Shown: positions 33,491 through 41,856 of the stretch, piece by piece
Layout of the letters: the number at the start of each line of letters is the position of its first letter
Numbering within the stretch: position 1 is the first letter of the stretch
From: Nonomuraea cavernae
GTDB taxonomy: Bacteria; Actinomycetota; Actinomycetes; Streptosporangiales; Streptosporangiaceae
Direction of reading: 5' to 3'
Assembly (NCBI RefSeq): GCF_014646355.1
Contig: NZ_BMNH01000033.1
Coordinates: 1 to 64,000, forward strand
DNA length: 64,000 nt
The notes under the pieces: generated by a model
Seen by the model: the letters and a program-made list of their open reading frames with translations, nothing else
Told to the model about the DNA's origin: nothing
Databases searched by the model: none
Program-made: the position numbers and the translations under genes

Positions 33491-34515
33491 CGGTCGTTCT
33501 TCCTGTCCTTGGCGATGGCGGCGAGCACCTCGGGGTTGATCGGGCCGAGGCCGGAGGCGATGGCCTCCAGCCACGGTCCCTGCCCGCCCATCGTGGACAG
33601 GCCGGAGAAGGTGGGGCCCGCCCAGGCCAGCAGCTCGTTGAACCGTTCGTTGCCGCCGCTCAGCCTGGTGGTGATCGCGCCGGTGTCGTCGAGCGCCCGG
33701 ACCAGCGACCTCTCGTGCCGGTTGATCAGCCGGGTGGTGCTCCGCACCAGGTCGCTGCCGTCGCCCAGCAGCGTGCGCAGCTCGTCGCGGCGGCTGCGCA
33801 GCTCCTTCAGCATGACGTCGATGGCGTCGATGAGCCGGCCGAGCTGCTTGTCCTTGCGTTCCAGCACCTTCGTCACCCGGGTGCCGTTGTCGAGCAGCCG
33901 CTGCAGGTCGGGTTCGCTCCTGCTGATCGTGTCGGACAGGTCGCCGATGTTCTTCAGCAGCCGGGTGATCCGGCCGCGGTCGCTGGTGTCGATCTTGCCG
34001 AGCTCGGTCACCAGGTCGTCGACGGCGTCGGTGTCGAGCTTGTCCACCAGCCGGGTGGCGTCCTTGATCGCGTCGTTGACCAGTGTCGGCACGCCGGTGC
34101 GCTCCACCGGGATGCGCCGCGCGCTCTCCGGCAACTGGTCGACGTACGGAGCCGACACGGGGCCGGTCAGCTTGACGTAGCGGCCGCCGAGCAGGTTGGA
34201 CAGCGTGATGTCGGCGCGGGTGCCGCGGCCGAGCCGCACGTCGTCGTCGACCCGCCAGGTGACCACGACGTTGCCCTGGCCGTAGTCGGCCCGCACCTCG
34301 GTCACCTCGCCGACGCGCACGCCGGCCACCCGGACGTCGTTGCCGGTGCGCAGGCCGCCCGAGTCGACGAACGTGCCGGACATCGTGTAGCCGCCCTCGA
34401 ACAGGCCGAGGCTGCCCACGAGGAAGGTGGCCACCAGGATCGTGCCGAGCACCGCCAGCGACACCAGGCCGACGGCGACCCTGTTGCGGTCCCGGAAGGA
34501 CTTGATCGCCATCAT
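33487..34515 (-). CDS. MCE family protein (MceC position)
   Basis: A 342-residue MCE subunit with N-terminal TM (VAVGLVSLAVLGTILVATFL), MCE domain (MSGTFVDSGGLRTGNDVRVAGVRVGEV) and an extended heptad-rich region (VLERKDKQLGRLIDAIDVML). Two adjacent ATGs exist (34515, 34512); the first overlaps the MceB stop. No cysteine pair or lipobox. Confidence 0.9.
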   Translation of the reverse strand: MMAIKSFRDRNRVAVGLVSLAVLGTILVATFLVGSLGLFEGGYTMSGTFVDSGGLRTGNDVRVAGVRVGEVTEVRADYGQGNVVVTWRVDDDVRLGRGTRADITLSNLLGGRYVKLTGPVSAPYVDQLPESARRIPVERTGVPTLVNDAIKDATRLVDKLDTDAVDDLVTELGKIDTSDRGRITRLLKNIGDLSDTISRSEPDLQRLLDNGTRVTKVLERKDKQLGRLIDAIDVMLKELRSRRDELRTLLGDGSDLVRSTTRLINRHERSLVRALDDTGAITTRLSGGNERFNELLAWAGPTFSGLSTMGGQGPWLEAIASGLGPINPEVLAAIAKDRKNDR

Positions 34516-35570
34516 TCACCCACCATCAGTCTGCGCAGCTCCTTGGTGCTCTGGATCTTGGTGGCGCCGCGCAGCGGAGGTGGCGTCCGCATGGGGTACG
34601 GGCAGGGCGAGGGACCCAGCGCCAGGCAGGGGACCGCGGTGACGAAGTAGTGGCCGCGGCCGACGCTGCTGTAGGCACGGGCGAACAACGGCTGCATGGT
34701 GTTGACCGTCCGGTCGAGATCCTTCACGTTCCGCCTGACGCCGCCGGTCAACTCGGTGAGGCGGTCGACGACGGCGCCCAGCTCGTCGGCGTTCTTGCCG
34801 ATCACCTCGTTGGAGGTGTGGAAGGTGGCCGAGAGCTCCACCAGCGAGTCGTCGATCAGCTTGCGGTTGTCGGCGAACGCCTCCGAGAGCGTGACCAGGT
34901 TGTCGACCAGCCGCTCGATCTGCTTGTCGCGCCTGGCCACCACGCCCGAGACGGTGGCGTAGTCCTTCAGCAGCCCCTCGATCGTCTCCTTGCGCTGGGT
35001 GACGGTGCCGGTGATGTCGTTGACGTTGTCGAGCAGCCGGGGGATGTTCTCGTCGTTGCCCTTCAGTGACGTGGCGGCGGCGGTCAGCAGCTGGTTGATC
35101 TGCTCGGGGTCGAGGGTGCGGGTCAGCGGCCCGAGGTCGCTCACCAGCTCGCCGATGTCGACCACCGACGAGGTGCGGGAGATGCGCGAGCCGGGCGCCA
35201 GCATGCCGGGGGCGGTGCCGGGCAGCAGGTAGACGACCCGCTGGCCCACCGCGTTGCGCCACCGGACGGCCGCCTCGGTGTCGGCGGGCACCCTGACCGC
35301 CCGCTGGACCTCCAGGGTCACCTCCGCTCTGCCGTTGACCACGCTGATCGTGTCGACCTGGCCGACCGGGGCTCCGGCGATCTTCACCTGGTCGCCCTCG
35401 GTCAGTCCCGACACGTCGTCGAAGGTGGCGATCAGCCGGTAGACGTCCGCGGTGTTGACCCGGACGATCTGCGCGGTGATGAGCACGATCAGGGAGAAGG
35501 TCACGCCGGCGAACAGCAGGACGCGGACCAGTGTCCACCGGCGGGCCGCGCGCTCCTTGGAGACCGCCAT
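34512..35570 (-). CDS. MCE family protein (MceB position)
   Basis: A 352-residue MCE subunit: TM at residues ~13-34 (LVRVLLFAGVTFSLIVLITA), MCE domain (IATFDDVSGLTEGDQVKIAGAPVGQV), helical tunnel region, and a C-terminal Cys pair (PCLALGPSPCPYP) that may form a disulphide outside the membrane. It follows MceA after one base. Confidence 0.9.
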   Translation of the reverse strand: MAVSKERAARRWTLVRVLLFAGVTFSLIVLITAQIVRVNTADVYRLIATFDDVSGLTEGDQVKIAGAPVGQVDTISVVNGRAEVTLEVQRAVRVPADTEAAVRWRNAVGQRVVYLLPGTAPGMLAPGSRISRTSSVVDIGELVSDLGPLTRTLDPEQINQLLTAAATSLKGNDENIPRLLDNVNDITGTVTQRKETIEGLLKDYATVSGVVARRDKQIERLVDNLVTLSEAFADNRKLIDDSLVELSATFHTSNEVIGKNADELGAVVDRLTELTGGVRRNVKDLDRTVNTMQPLFARAYSSVGRGHYFVTAVPCLALGPSPCPYPMRTPPPLRGATKIQSTKELRRLMVGE

Positions 35571-35571
35571 C

Positions 35572-36591
35572 TCAGCGCCTCCCGTCGCTCGGTCCGCAGG
35601 CGCCGACGACGAGCTCGCAGACGTCGGTCGCGACGAACGCCTCCGCCTGCAGTTGGCGGGTGCCGTTCGGGCCCGGCGCCTCGATCAGCTCGTTGAGCAG
35701 GTTGATCAGTTTGTTCAGGCCGCGTACGCCGTCTCCGGCCAGGCCGAGCTGGGCGTAGATGAGCGCGGCCACGCGCTCACCGGAGTGGACGCCGGCCCGC
35801 AGGTTCGGCCGGTGCTTGCGCAGCCCGTGCGCGGTCAGGTCGGAGACGGAGGTGATCTCCTTCAGCAGGACCCGTACCTTGTCGGCCCGCTCCAGCAGGT
35901 CGGGAGTGATCACGTTGACGTCTGAGGAGATCGACACCAGGTCGTCGCCCTTGTCCGACAGGGCGGTGGACAGCCCGGCGCTGTCGCGCAGGAACTGCCG
36001 GGCGCGGGCGCGCTGCCGGTGGGCGACGCCGACCACGGTTCCCGCGTCGTCGATCAGCTCGCGCAGCCGCGTGCCCTCGCCGTCGAGCCCCCTGGCCAGG
36101 GTGTGCACGATGACCGTGACCTCGCGCGGGTCCACCGCGTCGAGACCCTGGTAGGCGTCGCCGAGGGTGTCGGACAGATCGAGCGGGTCGCGCGTGTCGG
36201 TGATGACCGCCCCGGCGCTCAGGTAGGGGCCGGTGGCCTCGCCGGGGCCCGGCTTGAGGTCGACGTACTTGGGGCCGAAGACCGACGCGGGCTCCACCGC
36301 CGCGACCGTCGTCCGCGGCAGCCGTACGCCCGGCTCGACGTGCATGGTCACCACGGCCCTGCCCGTCCGGTCGAGCGACACCCCGGTCACGTCGCCCACG
36401 GTGACGCCGCGGATCTTGACCGAGGAGTTGGTGTCGAGGCCCTGCCCCGCCCGGCCGAACACCGCGTCCACCCGGATGCCGCGCACCTCCGTGGCCGCGC
36501 GCACCACGAACAGCGTCGCCGCGGCGAACAGCACGACCACCGCGAGCGCGATGCCCATCCGCAGCGGCAGCGAGAACCCGTCACGTCCCAT
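35572..36591 (-). CDS. MCE family protein (MceA position)
   Basis: A 339-residue MCE subunit: TM at ~12-32 (MGIALAVVVLFAAATLFVV), MCE domain (VDAVFGRAGQGLDTNSSVKIRGVTVGDV), extended helices and a C-terminal CELVVGACG cysteine pair. It is the first MCE gene after the permeases, hence the A position. Gaps of three bases upstream and one downstream show one transcript. Confidence 0.9.
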   Translation of the reverse strand: MGRDGFSLPLRMGIALAVVVLFAAATLFVVRAATEVRGIRVDAVFGRAGQGLDTNSSVKIRGVTVGDVTGVSLDRTGRAVVTMHVEPGVRLPRTTVAAVEPASVFGPKYVDLKPGPGEATGPYLSAGAVITDTRDPLDLSDTLGDAYQGLDAVDPREVTVIVHTLARGLDGEGTRLRELIDDAGTVVGVAHRQRARARQFLRDSAGLSTALSDKGDDLVSISSDVNVITPDLLERADKVRVLLKEITSVSDLTAHGLRKHRPNLRAGVHSGERVAALIYAQLGLAGDGVRGLNKLINLLNELIEAPGPNGTRQLQAEAFVATDVCELVVGACGPSDGRR

Positions 36592-36594
36592 CGC

Positions 36595-37449
36595 TCACCC
36601 CGTCAGTTTCACGCTGCCGCCGCCACCCCAGAACAGGTACGACAGGAGCAGGTTGAGCAGGACGATGGTCACGATCGACTGCCGGATCGCGCGGCCCGCC
36701 GCCACCCCGACGCCCACGGGGCCGCCGGTGGCGTGGAAGCCGTGGTAGCAGTGGATGACGATGACGGTGAACGCGAAGACCGCCACCTTGGCGACGCTGA
36801 ACACGATGTCGCTGACCGGCAGGTACAGGTAGAAGTAGTAGTCGTAGACACCGGGCGCCAGCCCGAACAGGGCCGTGCACATCAGCCGGGTGGCGAAGAA
36901 GCTGGCGAACAACGCGATCAGGTAGATCGGCACCAGCGCCATCAGCGCGGCCACCACGCGGGTGCAGATCAGGTAGGTGAAGGCGTTGATGCCCATCACC
37001 TCCAGCGCGTCGATCTCCTCAGAGATCCGCATCGCGCCCAGCTCGGCGGTGAACGACGAGCCCACCTGGGCCGCCAGCGCCGTCGCCGCGATGATCGGGG
37101 TGATCTCGCGGACGTTGGCGAAGCTGCCGACCAGTCCCATGAACGACTCGGCGCCGATCGCCTGCAACCCCTGGTAGCCCTGCAGCCCCACGGTCGCGCC
37201 CACCACGAACGCCATGGTGAACACCACGAAGATCATGCCGCCGCCGATGACGGTCGCGCCGACGCCCACCACCACGTCGCTGACCTGCCGGATGACGACC
37301 TTGAAGTACTTCAGCCGCAGGATCACGTCGCGGACCGAGTAGAACAGCACCCTCCACACGAACAGCGGCCAGTCGGCCAGCGTGGCGAACCGCTCGGCCC
37401 AGTCGCGGCCGCGGCCCGCGAACCGGAGGCCGGCCGTACGGGTGACCAT
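36595..37449 (-). CDS. MlaE/YrbE family ABC permease (YrbEB position)
   Basis: A 284-residue permease with five to six TM segments. The MlaE signature is seen in GSSFTAELGAMRISEEIDALEVMGIN (cytoplasmic coupling region) and QVSDVVVGVGATVIGGG. It pairs with the upstream YrbEA to form the membrane channel beneath the MCE hexamer. ATG 37449 shares one base with the upstream stop. No ATPase (MceG) gene is in this operon; an unlinked one is expected. Confidence 0.92.
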   Translation of the reverse strand: MVTRTAGLRFAGRGRDWAERFATLADWPLFVWRVLFYSVRDVILRLKYFKVVIRQVSDVVVGVGATVIGGGMIFVVFTMAFVVGATVGLQGYQGLQAIGAESFMGLVGSFANVREITPIIAATALAAQVGSSFTAELGAMRISEEIDALEVMGINAFTYLICTRVVAALMALVPIYLIALFASFFATRLMCTALFGLAPGVYDYYFYLYLPVSDIVFSVAKVAVFAFTVIVIHCYHGFHATGGPVGVGVAAGRAIRQSIVTIVLLNLLLSYLFWGGGGSVKLTG

Positions 37450-38246
37450 CACAGCGCCTTGGGCGGGTAGGCGAGGAAGTAGACCGCGGAGATGACGTAG
37501 TTGAACGCGAACACCAGCATGAACGTGACCACGGTGGCCTGGTTGACCGCGCGGCCCACGCCGACCGGGCTGGTGGCGCAGGTCATGCCCTTGTAGCAGG
37601 CGACGGCCGCGGCGATGAAGCCGAAGATCCACGCCTTGAACAGGGTGACGTACAGGTCGGAGCCGACGACGAGGGAGAGGGCGCCGTCGAAGTAGGCGCC
37701 GGGCGTGACGCCCTGCACGACCACGTTGAAGAAGTAGCCGCCGCTCGCCCCGGCCAGGATGACCAGCGGGCACAGGCAGACCGCGACCGTGCTGGCCGCC
37801 CACATGCGGGGCGTGACGAGGCGGTGGATGGGGTTGACCGACATGACCTCCATCGCGCTCAGCTCGTCGCGGATGTGCCGGGCGCCGATGTCGGAGGTCA
37901 TCGCGCTGCCGCCGGCTCCGGCGATCAGCAGGGCGCTGGCCAGCGGCGCGACCTCACGGATGAGGCCCACGAAGACGGCGCTCCCGGTGGCCGAGGCGGC
38001 GCCGAGTTGCCAGGCCAGCTCGCCGACCTGGAGCGCCACGGTCGCGCCCAGCGGGAGCGAGACGAGCAGGACGGGCACACTGGTGACACGGGCCAGGAAC
38101 CAGCACTGGTCGACGAACTCCCACCACCAGTGCCTGACGTCCCAGCTGCGGCGTAATCCCTCCAGGACGATGACGAACAGCTCACCCACCTGGCCCAGCG
38201 CGGACCCGGCGCGGCGGCCGAGGTATCCCGACAGGGCCATCAGCAT
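37449..38246 (-). CDS. MlaE/YrbE family ABC permease (YrbEA position)
   Basis: A 265-residue permease, first gene of the mce operon. Five to six TM segments; the coupling motif is SAMTSDIGARHIRDELSAMEVM. An amphipathic N-terminus precedes VTSVPVLLVSLPLGATVAL. It starts at ATG 38246. A 205-base intergenic region with a candidate operator separates it from the preceding aminopeptidase gene, so the operon promoter should lie there. Confidence 0.92.
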   Translation of the reverse strand: MLMALSGYLGRRAGSALGQVGELFVIVLEGLRRSWDVRHWWWEFVDQCWFLARVTSVPVLLVSLPLGATVALQVGELAWQLGAASATGSAVFVGLIREVAPLASALLIAGAGGSAMTSDIGARHIRDELSAMEVMSVNPIHRLVTPRMWAASTVAVCLCPLVILAGASGGYFFNVVVQGVTPGAYFDGALSLVVGSDLYVTLFKAWIFGFIAAAVACYKGMTCATSPVGVGRAVNQATVVTFMLVFAFNYVISAVYFLAYPPKAL

Positions 38247-38309
38247 CCCGCCCGCGCGCGTGTTGCCGTCATGACCACCCTCGTCACCCGCTGACTACGG
38301 ATCAGTCAC

Positions 38310-38333
38310 CCTACTGACGAGTTGTCCAGTAGG
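38310..38333. promoter_or_regulatory. Candidate operator of the mce operon
   Basis: A perfect inverted repeat CCTACTG (38310-38316) and CAGTAGG (38327-38333) with a 10-base spacer lies 64 bases before the first permease gene. The size fits a TetR- or GntR-type dimer site; mce operons are often controlled by such regulators. No regulator gene is adjacent. Confidence 0.45.
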
Positions 38334-38451
38334 TCGATGCCTGGCGGGAAATTTGAGGAGAAGGTATGAGACGCACGTCACATCTTGTCAGTACTCCATG
38401 AAACGTGACCGTGCCGTGACGCGCGCGGCGATGGGAGCGCCGGACGGGCTC

Positions 38452-39858
38452 TCAGGCTCGATCGTGGGCGAGCTCCGACATCCAGGTCTCCACGTCGTCC
38501 GGATGGCGAGGCAGCGCCCCGGACATCAGCCGGGCGCCGTCCGACGTGACGACCAGGTCGTCCTCGATGCGGACGCCCAGACCACGAAACTCCTCGGGCA
38601 GGGTGAGGTCGTCCGGCTGGAGGTAGAGGCCGGGCTCGACGGTGAGCACCTGGCCCTCCTCCAGCACGCCGTCCAGGTAGACCTCGGCGCGGGCCTTCGC
38701 GCAGTCGTGCACGTCGAGGCCCAGCATGTGGCCGCTGCTGCAGAGGGTGTAGCGCCGGTAGAGGCCCGACTCCATGAGCAGGTCGGGGGAGTCCTTGAGC
38801 AGGCCCCACTCGTACAGCCCCTCGCAGATGACGCGCATCGCCGCCAGGTGGAAGTCGCGGAAGCGGGCGCCCGGTCTGAGCGCGCCGATCGCCGCCGTCT
38901 GCGCCTCGTACACCAGCTCGTACACCTGGCGCTGGACGGGGGTGAACCGGCCCGACAGCGGCAGCGTGCGGGTGACGTCGGCGGTGTAGAGCGTGTCGGT
39001 CTCCACGCCCGCGTCCAGCAGGAGCAGGTCGCCGTCGCGCAGCCGGCCGTCGTTGCGGATCCAGTGCAGCACGCACGCGTGCGCGCCGGAGGCGACGATG
39101 CTCTCGTAGCCCGTCGCGTTGCCGTCGAGGCGCGCGCGCAGCCCGAACACACCCTCCAGGTAGCGCTCCCCGCGCGGGTGACGGAGAGCCCGCGGCAGGG
39201 CGCGCACCACGTCCTCGAAGCCGAGCGTCGTCGCGTCGACCGCGGCCTGCAGCTCGCCGGTCTCCCACTCGTCCTTGACCAGCCGCATCTCCGACAGGAA
39301 CCGCTCGAACTCGGCGTCGTCCGCGCCCGCCGGCACCGCGGCGTCCACCGACGCGTCCACCCCGCGCAGCACCCTCGCGGGCCCCTTCAGGGCCAGGTCG
39401 CGGACGTGCGCGCAGTCGATCTGGTACAGCTCCGCCGCCTCCGCCAGGGTGGGCCGGCGGCCCACCCAGAACTCGCCGTAGCGGCGGTCGCGGTAGAACT
39501 CCTGGCCCTCCTCGCGCGGCGAGCGCGGCCTGAGGTACAGCCTGGCCTCGCCGGACGGCTCGATCACCAGCACGTCGTCCGGCTCGCCCGCCCCGGTCAG
39601 GTACGCGTGGGCGCTGTGCGGCCGGAACCGGAAGTCGGAGTCGTTGCTGCGCACCTTGAGCGTGCCGGACGGGACCACCAGCCGCTCGCCGGGGAAGCGC
39701 GCCGCCAGCGCGGCACGCCGCTTGGCCGCCCACGGCGCGACCGGCAGCGGGAGCACGTCCGCGCGCCGGGTGTCGGCCCAGCCCGTACGCATGAACGCGG
39801 CCAGCTCGTCGGTGATGGGGAGATCGTGACTGCCGGTGTTGAGCTGCTCGGTCATCAT
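38452..39858 (-). CDS. Xaa-Pro aminopeptidase (aminopeptidase P, M24B)
   Basis: A 468-residue metallopeptidase. The N-terminal AMP_N domain (residues ~40-180: NDSDFRFRPHSAHAYLTGA) precedes the M24 pita-bread fold with all five metal ligands in order: Asp in LLLDAGVE, Asp in YTADVTRT, His in CSSGHMLGLDVHD, Glu in TVEPGLY and Glu in VRIEDDL. It removes N-terminal residues before proline. ATG 39858 (or 39855) starts the protein. Same strand as the mce operon but 205 bases away, so separate. Confidence 0.93.
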   Translation of the reverse strand: MMTEQLNTGSHDLPITDELAAFMRTGWADTRRADVLPLPVAPWAAKRRAALAARFPGERLVVPSGTLKVRSNDSDFRFRPHSAHAYLTGAGEPDDVLVIEPSGEARLYLRPRSPREEGQEFYRDRRYGEFWVGRRPTLAEAAELYQIDCAHVRDLALKGPARVLRGVDASVDAAVPAGADDAEFERFLSEMRLVKDEWETGELQAAVDATTLGFEDVVRALPRALRHPRGERYLEGVFGLRARLDGNATGYESIVASGAHACVLHWIRNDGRLRDGDLLLLDAGVETDTLYTADVTRTLPLSGRFTPVQRQVYELVYEAQTAAIGALRPGARFRDFHLAAMRVICEGLYEWGLLKDSPDLLMESGLYRRYTLCSSGHMLGLDVHDCAKARAEVYLDGVLEEGQVLTVEPGLYLQPDDLTLPEEFRGLGVRIEDDLVVTSDGARLMSGALPRHPDDVETWMSELAHDRA

Positions 39859-40029
39859 CGTTCCTGGGGCTGGGCGGGCAGGGTGCTATTTCACACTTTA
39901 AAGCCGTCGTACGACAAGCAGCCTACGGGAACGCTTGACGCTTTCCTCCTGCCGTTGCTTGCCTGAGAGGGGACGGGCACGGGCTTAACGCCCATCCTCA
40001 CCGGGTAACTGAGAGCCGAGGTGGTGCAC

Positions 40030-40458
40030 ATGCTCATTGGGACAATCCTGCGCGACAAGGGCAGTGACGTGACGACTGTGGCGCCGGAGGCCACGGTCCG
40101 CGAGCTGCTCGCCCAGCTCGCCCGGCACAACATCGGAGCCGTCGTCGTCTCGCCCGACGGCGACACGATCGTCGGCATCGTGTCCGAGCGCGACGTCGTA
40201 CGGCGGCTGCACGACCGGGGCGCCGGCGTCCTCGACGAGCCGGTGTCGGCGATCATGACCTCCGAGGTGCGGACCGTCGGTCCGCGCGACAACGTCGAAG
40301 AGCTCCGCAAGACCATGACGACGCACCGGTTCCGGCACATGCCCGTGGTCGAGGGCGGCCGGCTGGTCGGCATCGTGAGCATCGGCGACGTGGTCAAGAG
40401 CGCCATCGAGGAGCTGGAGACGGAGAAGGCGTCACTGGTCGACTACCTGCACCGTTGA
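40030..40458 (+). CDS. CBS domain protein
   Basis: A 142-residue protein made of one Bateman pair: CBS1 at residues ~6-62 (TTVAPEATVRELLAQLARHNIGAVVV, GIVSERDVVR) and CBS2 at ~72-130 (VRTVGPRDNVEELRKTM, HMPVVEGGRLVGIVSIGDVV). Such stand-alone CBS proteins bind adenine nucleotides and are often stress-induced in actinobacteria. ATG 40030 follows GAGG at good distance and gives the usual MLIGTILRDKG start; GTGs at 40021 and 40024 are alternatives. Confidence 0.9.
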   Translation: MLIGTILRDKGSDVTTVAPEATVRELLAQLARHNIGAVVVSPDGDTIVGIVSERDVVRRLHDRGAGVLDEPVSAIMTSEVRTVGPRDNVEELRKTMTTHRFRHMPVVEGGRLVGIVSIGDVVKSAIEELETEKASLVDYLHR

Positions 40459-40474
40459 CACGGGTGGCACGCTG

Positions 40475-40981
40475 GTGCCCGTGATGTACGGAGCTCCGCC
40501 CGAGTTCCCCCGGGCCACCCGCAGTCCGACGATCATCCTGCTGGTCTCCGGGCTGACGGGGCTGCTGGGGTTTCTCGTCGGGTTCTTCGCGGGCCTCGGC
40601 ACCGGTGAGACGTCCGCCGCGCCCGCGCCCCGCGTCACGGTGACGGTCGAGCAGCCGGCCGAGCCCACCGGCTCCCAGCCGCCGGCCATCGCCACGACCG
40701 GCCCGCCCGCCACTACCCCGCCCGCGACCAGCGCGCCCCCCGGCGCGCCGGCGGGCAACCGGACCCTGGTGGTCGGCGTCGACATCCAGCCCGGCACCTA
40801 CCGCACCGCCGGACCCGCGGCCGGGCAGCCCGTCTGCTACTGGGCGAGGCTCAAGAGCACCACCGCGCGTGCCTCCGACATCATCGCGGCCGACATGCCC
40901 CAGGGCGCGGCCACCGTCACCATCGCACCCACCGACAAGGCGTTCCAGACCGGCGGCTGCGCCGAGTGGACCAGAGCCTGA
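40475..40981 (+). CDS. Membrane-anchored hypothetical protein
   Basis: A 168-residue protein with one N-terminal TM (TIILLVSGLTGLLGFLVGFF), a Pro/Thr/Ala-rich wall-spanning linker (residues ~55-95) and a C-terminal extracellular domain with WARLKS, TYRTAG and two cysteines (VCYWARL and GGCAEW) that could pair. Start GTG 40475 or ATG 40484; 16 bases after the CBS gene, so perhaps co-transcribed. The C-terminal pattern VVGVDIQPGTYRT occurs in other actinobacterial secreted proteins of unknown role. Confidence 0.75.
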   Translation: MPVMYGAPPEFPRATRSPTIILLVSGLTGLLGFLVGFFAGLGTGETSAAPAPRVTVTVEQPAEPTGSQPPAIATTGPPATTPPATSAPPGAPAGNRTLVVGVDIQPGTYRTAGPAAGQPVCYWARLKSTTARASDIIAADMPQGAATVTIAPTDKAFQTGGCAEWTRA

Positions 40982-41045
40982 CGGTTGGCACGGCGGCCGC
41001 CCGCGTAGGAGGATTCTCCCAGGCCATCCCACGTAGGAGGACGAG

Positions 41046-41828
41046 ATGTCGGTGTTGCGGAGCTTCGTGGACAGCGTGCGGAACGGCGCGATCGAGGTGA
41101 TCGACCTCACCGCGCCCCTGTCGTCCGAGACGCCGATCCTGCAGTTGCCCGAGCCGTTCGGCAACACGATCCCGTTCCGGCTGGAGGAGATCAGCCGCTA
41201 CGACGACCGGGGCCCGGCCTGGTACTGGAACGACATCCACACCGGCGAGCACTCCGGCACTCATTTCGACGCACCGATCCACTGGGTGACGGCCCGCGAC
41301 GGCGAGGACGTCTCGCAGGTGCCGGTCCGCAGCCTGCTCGCTCCCGCCGTGGTGCTCGACTTCTCGGCCGAGGCGGCCAAGGACTCCGACTTCCTGCTCC
41401 AGGTCGACCACGTCAAGGAGTGGGAGCGGGCCAACGGGCCGCTGCCCGACGGCGGCTGGCTGCTCTTCCGCACCGGCTGGGACACCCGTTCCGGCGACCA
41501 GGCGGCGTTCCTCAACGCCGACGAGAACGGCCCGCACACGCCGGGCATCTCCGTCGAGTGCGCGCGCTGGCTCGCCGAGGAGACGCCGATCCTCGGGCTG
41601 GGCGTCGAGACCGTCGGCACCGACGCGGGGGCCGCCCACTCGTTCGACCCCGCCTTCCCCTGCCACTCCTTCCTGCTGGGGGCCGGCAAGTACGGCCTGA
41701 CCCAGCTGCGCAACCTCGACCGGCTGCCGGTGACCGGCGCCGTCGTGGTCGCCCCGCCGCTGCCCATCGTGGGCGGCTCGGGCAGCCCGGTCCGCGTGCT
41801 GGCCCTGGTGGAGCGAGGCGCGGAGTGA
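41046..41828 (+). CDS. Cyclase family protein (kynurenine formamidase-like metal hydrolase)
   Basis: A 260-residue member of the cyclase/KynB family. The metal-binding motif HxGTHxDxPxH appears as GEHSGTHFDAPIHW near residue 75; VIDLTAPLSSETP at the start and GAGKYGLTQLRNLDRLP near the end are family features. Members hydrolyse formamides or cyclic amides, or isatin. Ribosome site GGAGGA precedes the ATG. The next gene, a ThDP enzyme, follows after 28 bases, so substrate may be shared. Confidence 0.9.
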   Translation: MSVLRSFVDSVRNGAIEVIDLTAPLSSETPILQLPEPFGNTIPFRLEEISRYDDRGPAWYWNDIHTGEHSGTHFDAPIHWVTARDGEDVSQVPVRSLLAPAVVLDFSAEAAKDSDFLLQVDHVKEWERANGPLPDGGWLLFRTGWDTRSGDQAAFLNADENGPHTPGISVECARWLAEETPILGLGVETVGTDAGAAHSFDPAFPCHSFLLGAGKYGLTQLRNLDRLPVTGAVVVAPPLPIVGGSGSPVRVLALVERGAE

Positions 41829-41856
41829 GCCCCGCCGACGGCCCGGGGCGGGAGCC

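Noticed and set aside
39859..40029. Possible riboswitch before the CBS gene (CTGAGAG and GGGTAACTGAGAG strings)
   Set aside because: The fragments do not assemble into a TPP, c-di-AMP or other class I can recognise, and the gene gives no metabolite link.
39891..40406. A 171-codon minus frame opposite the CBS gene
   Set aside because: Antisense of a well-conserved CBS protein; no ribosome site or domain.
41001..41046. Duplicated CGTAGGAGGA motif before the cyclase gene as a small ORF signal
   Set aside because: The first copy is not followed by a start codon with an open frame; the second is simply the cyclase ribosome site.
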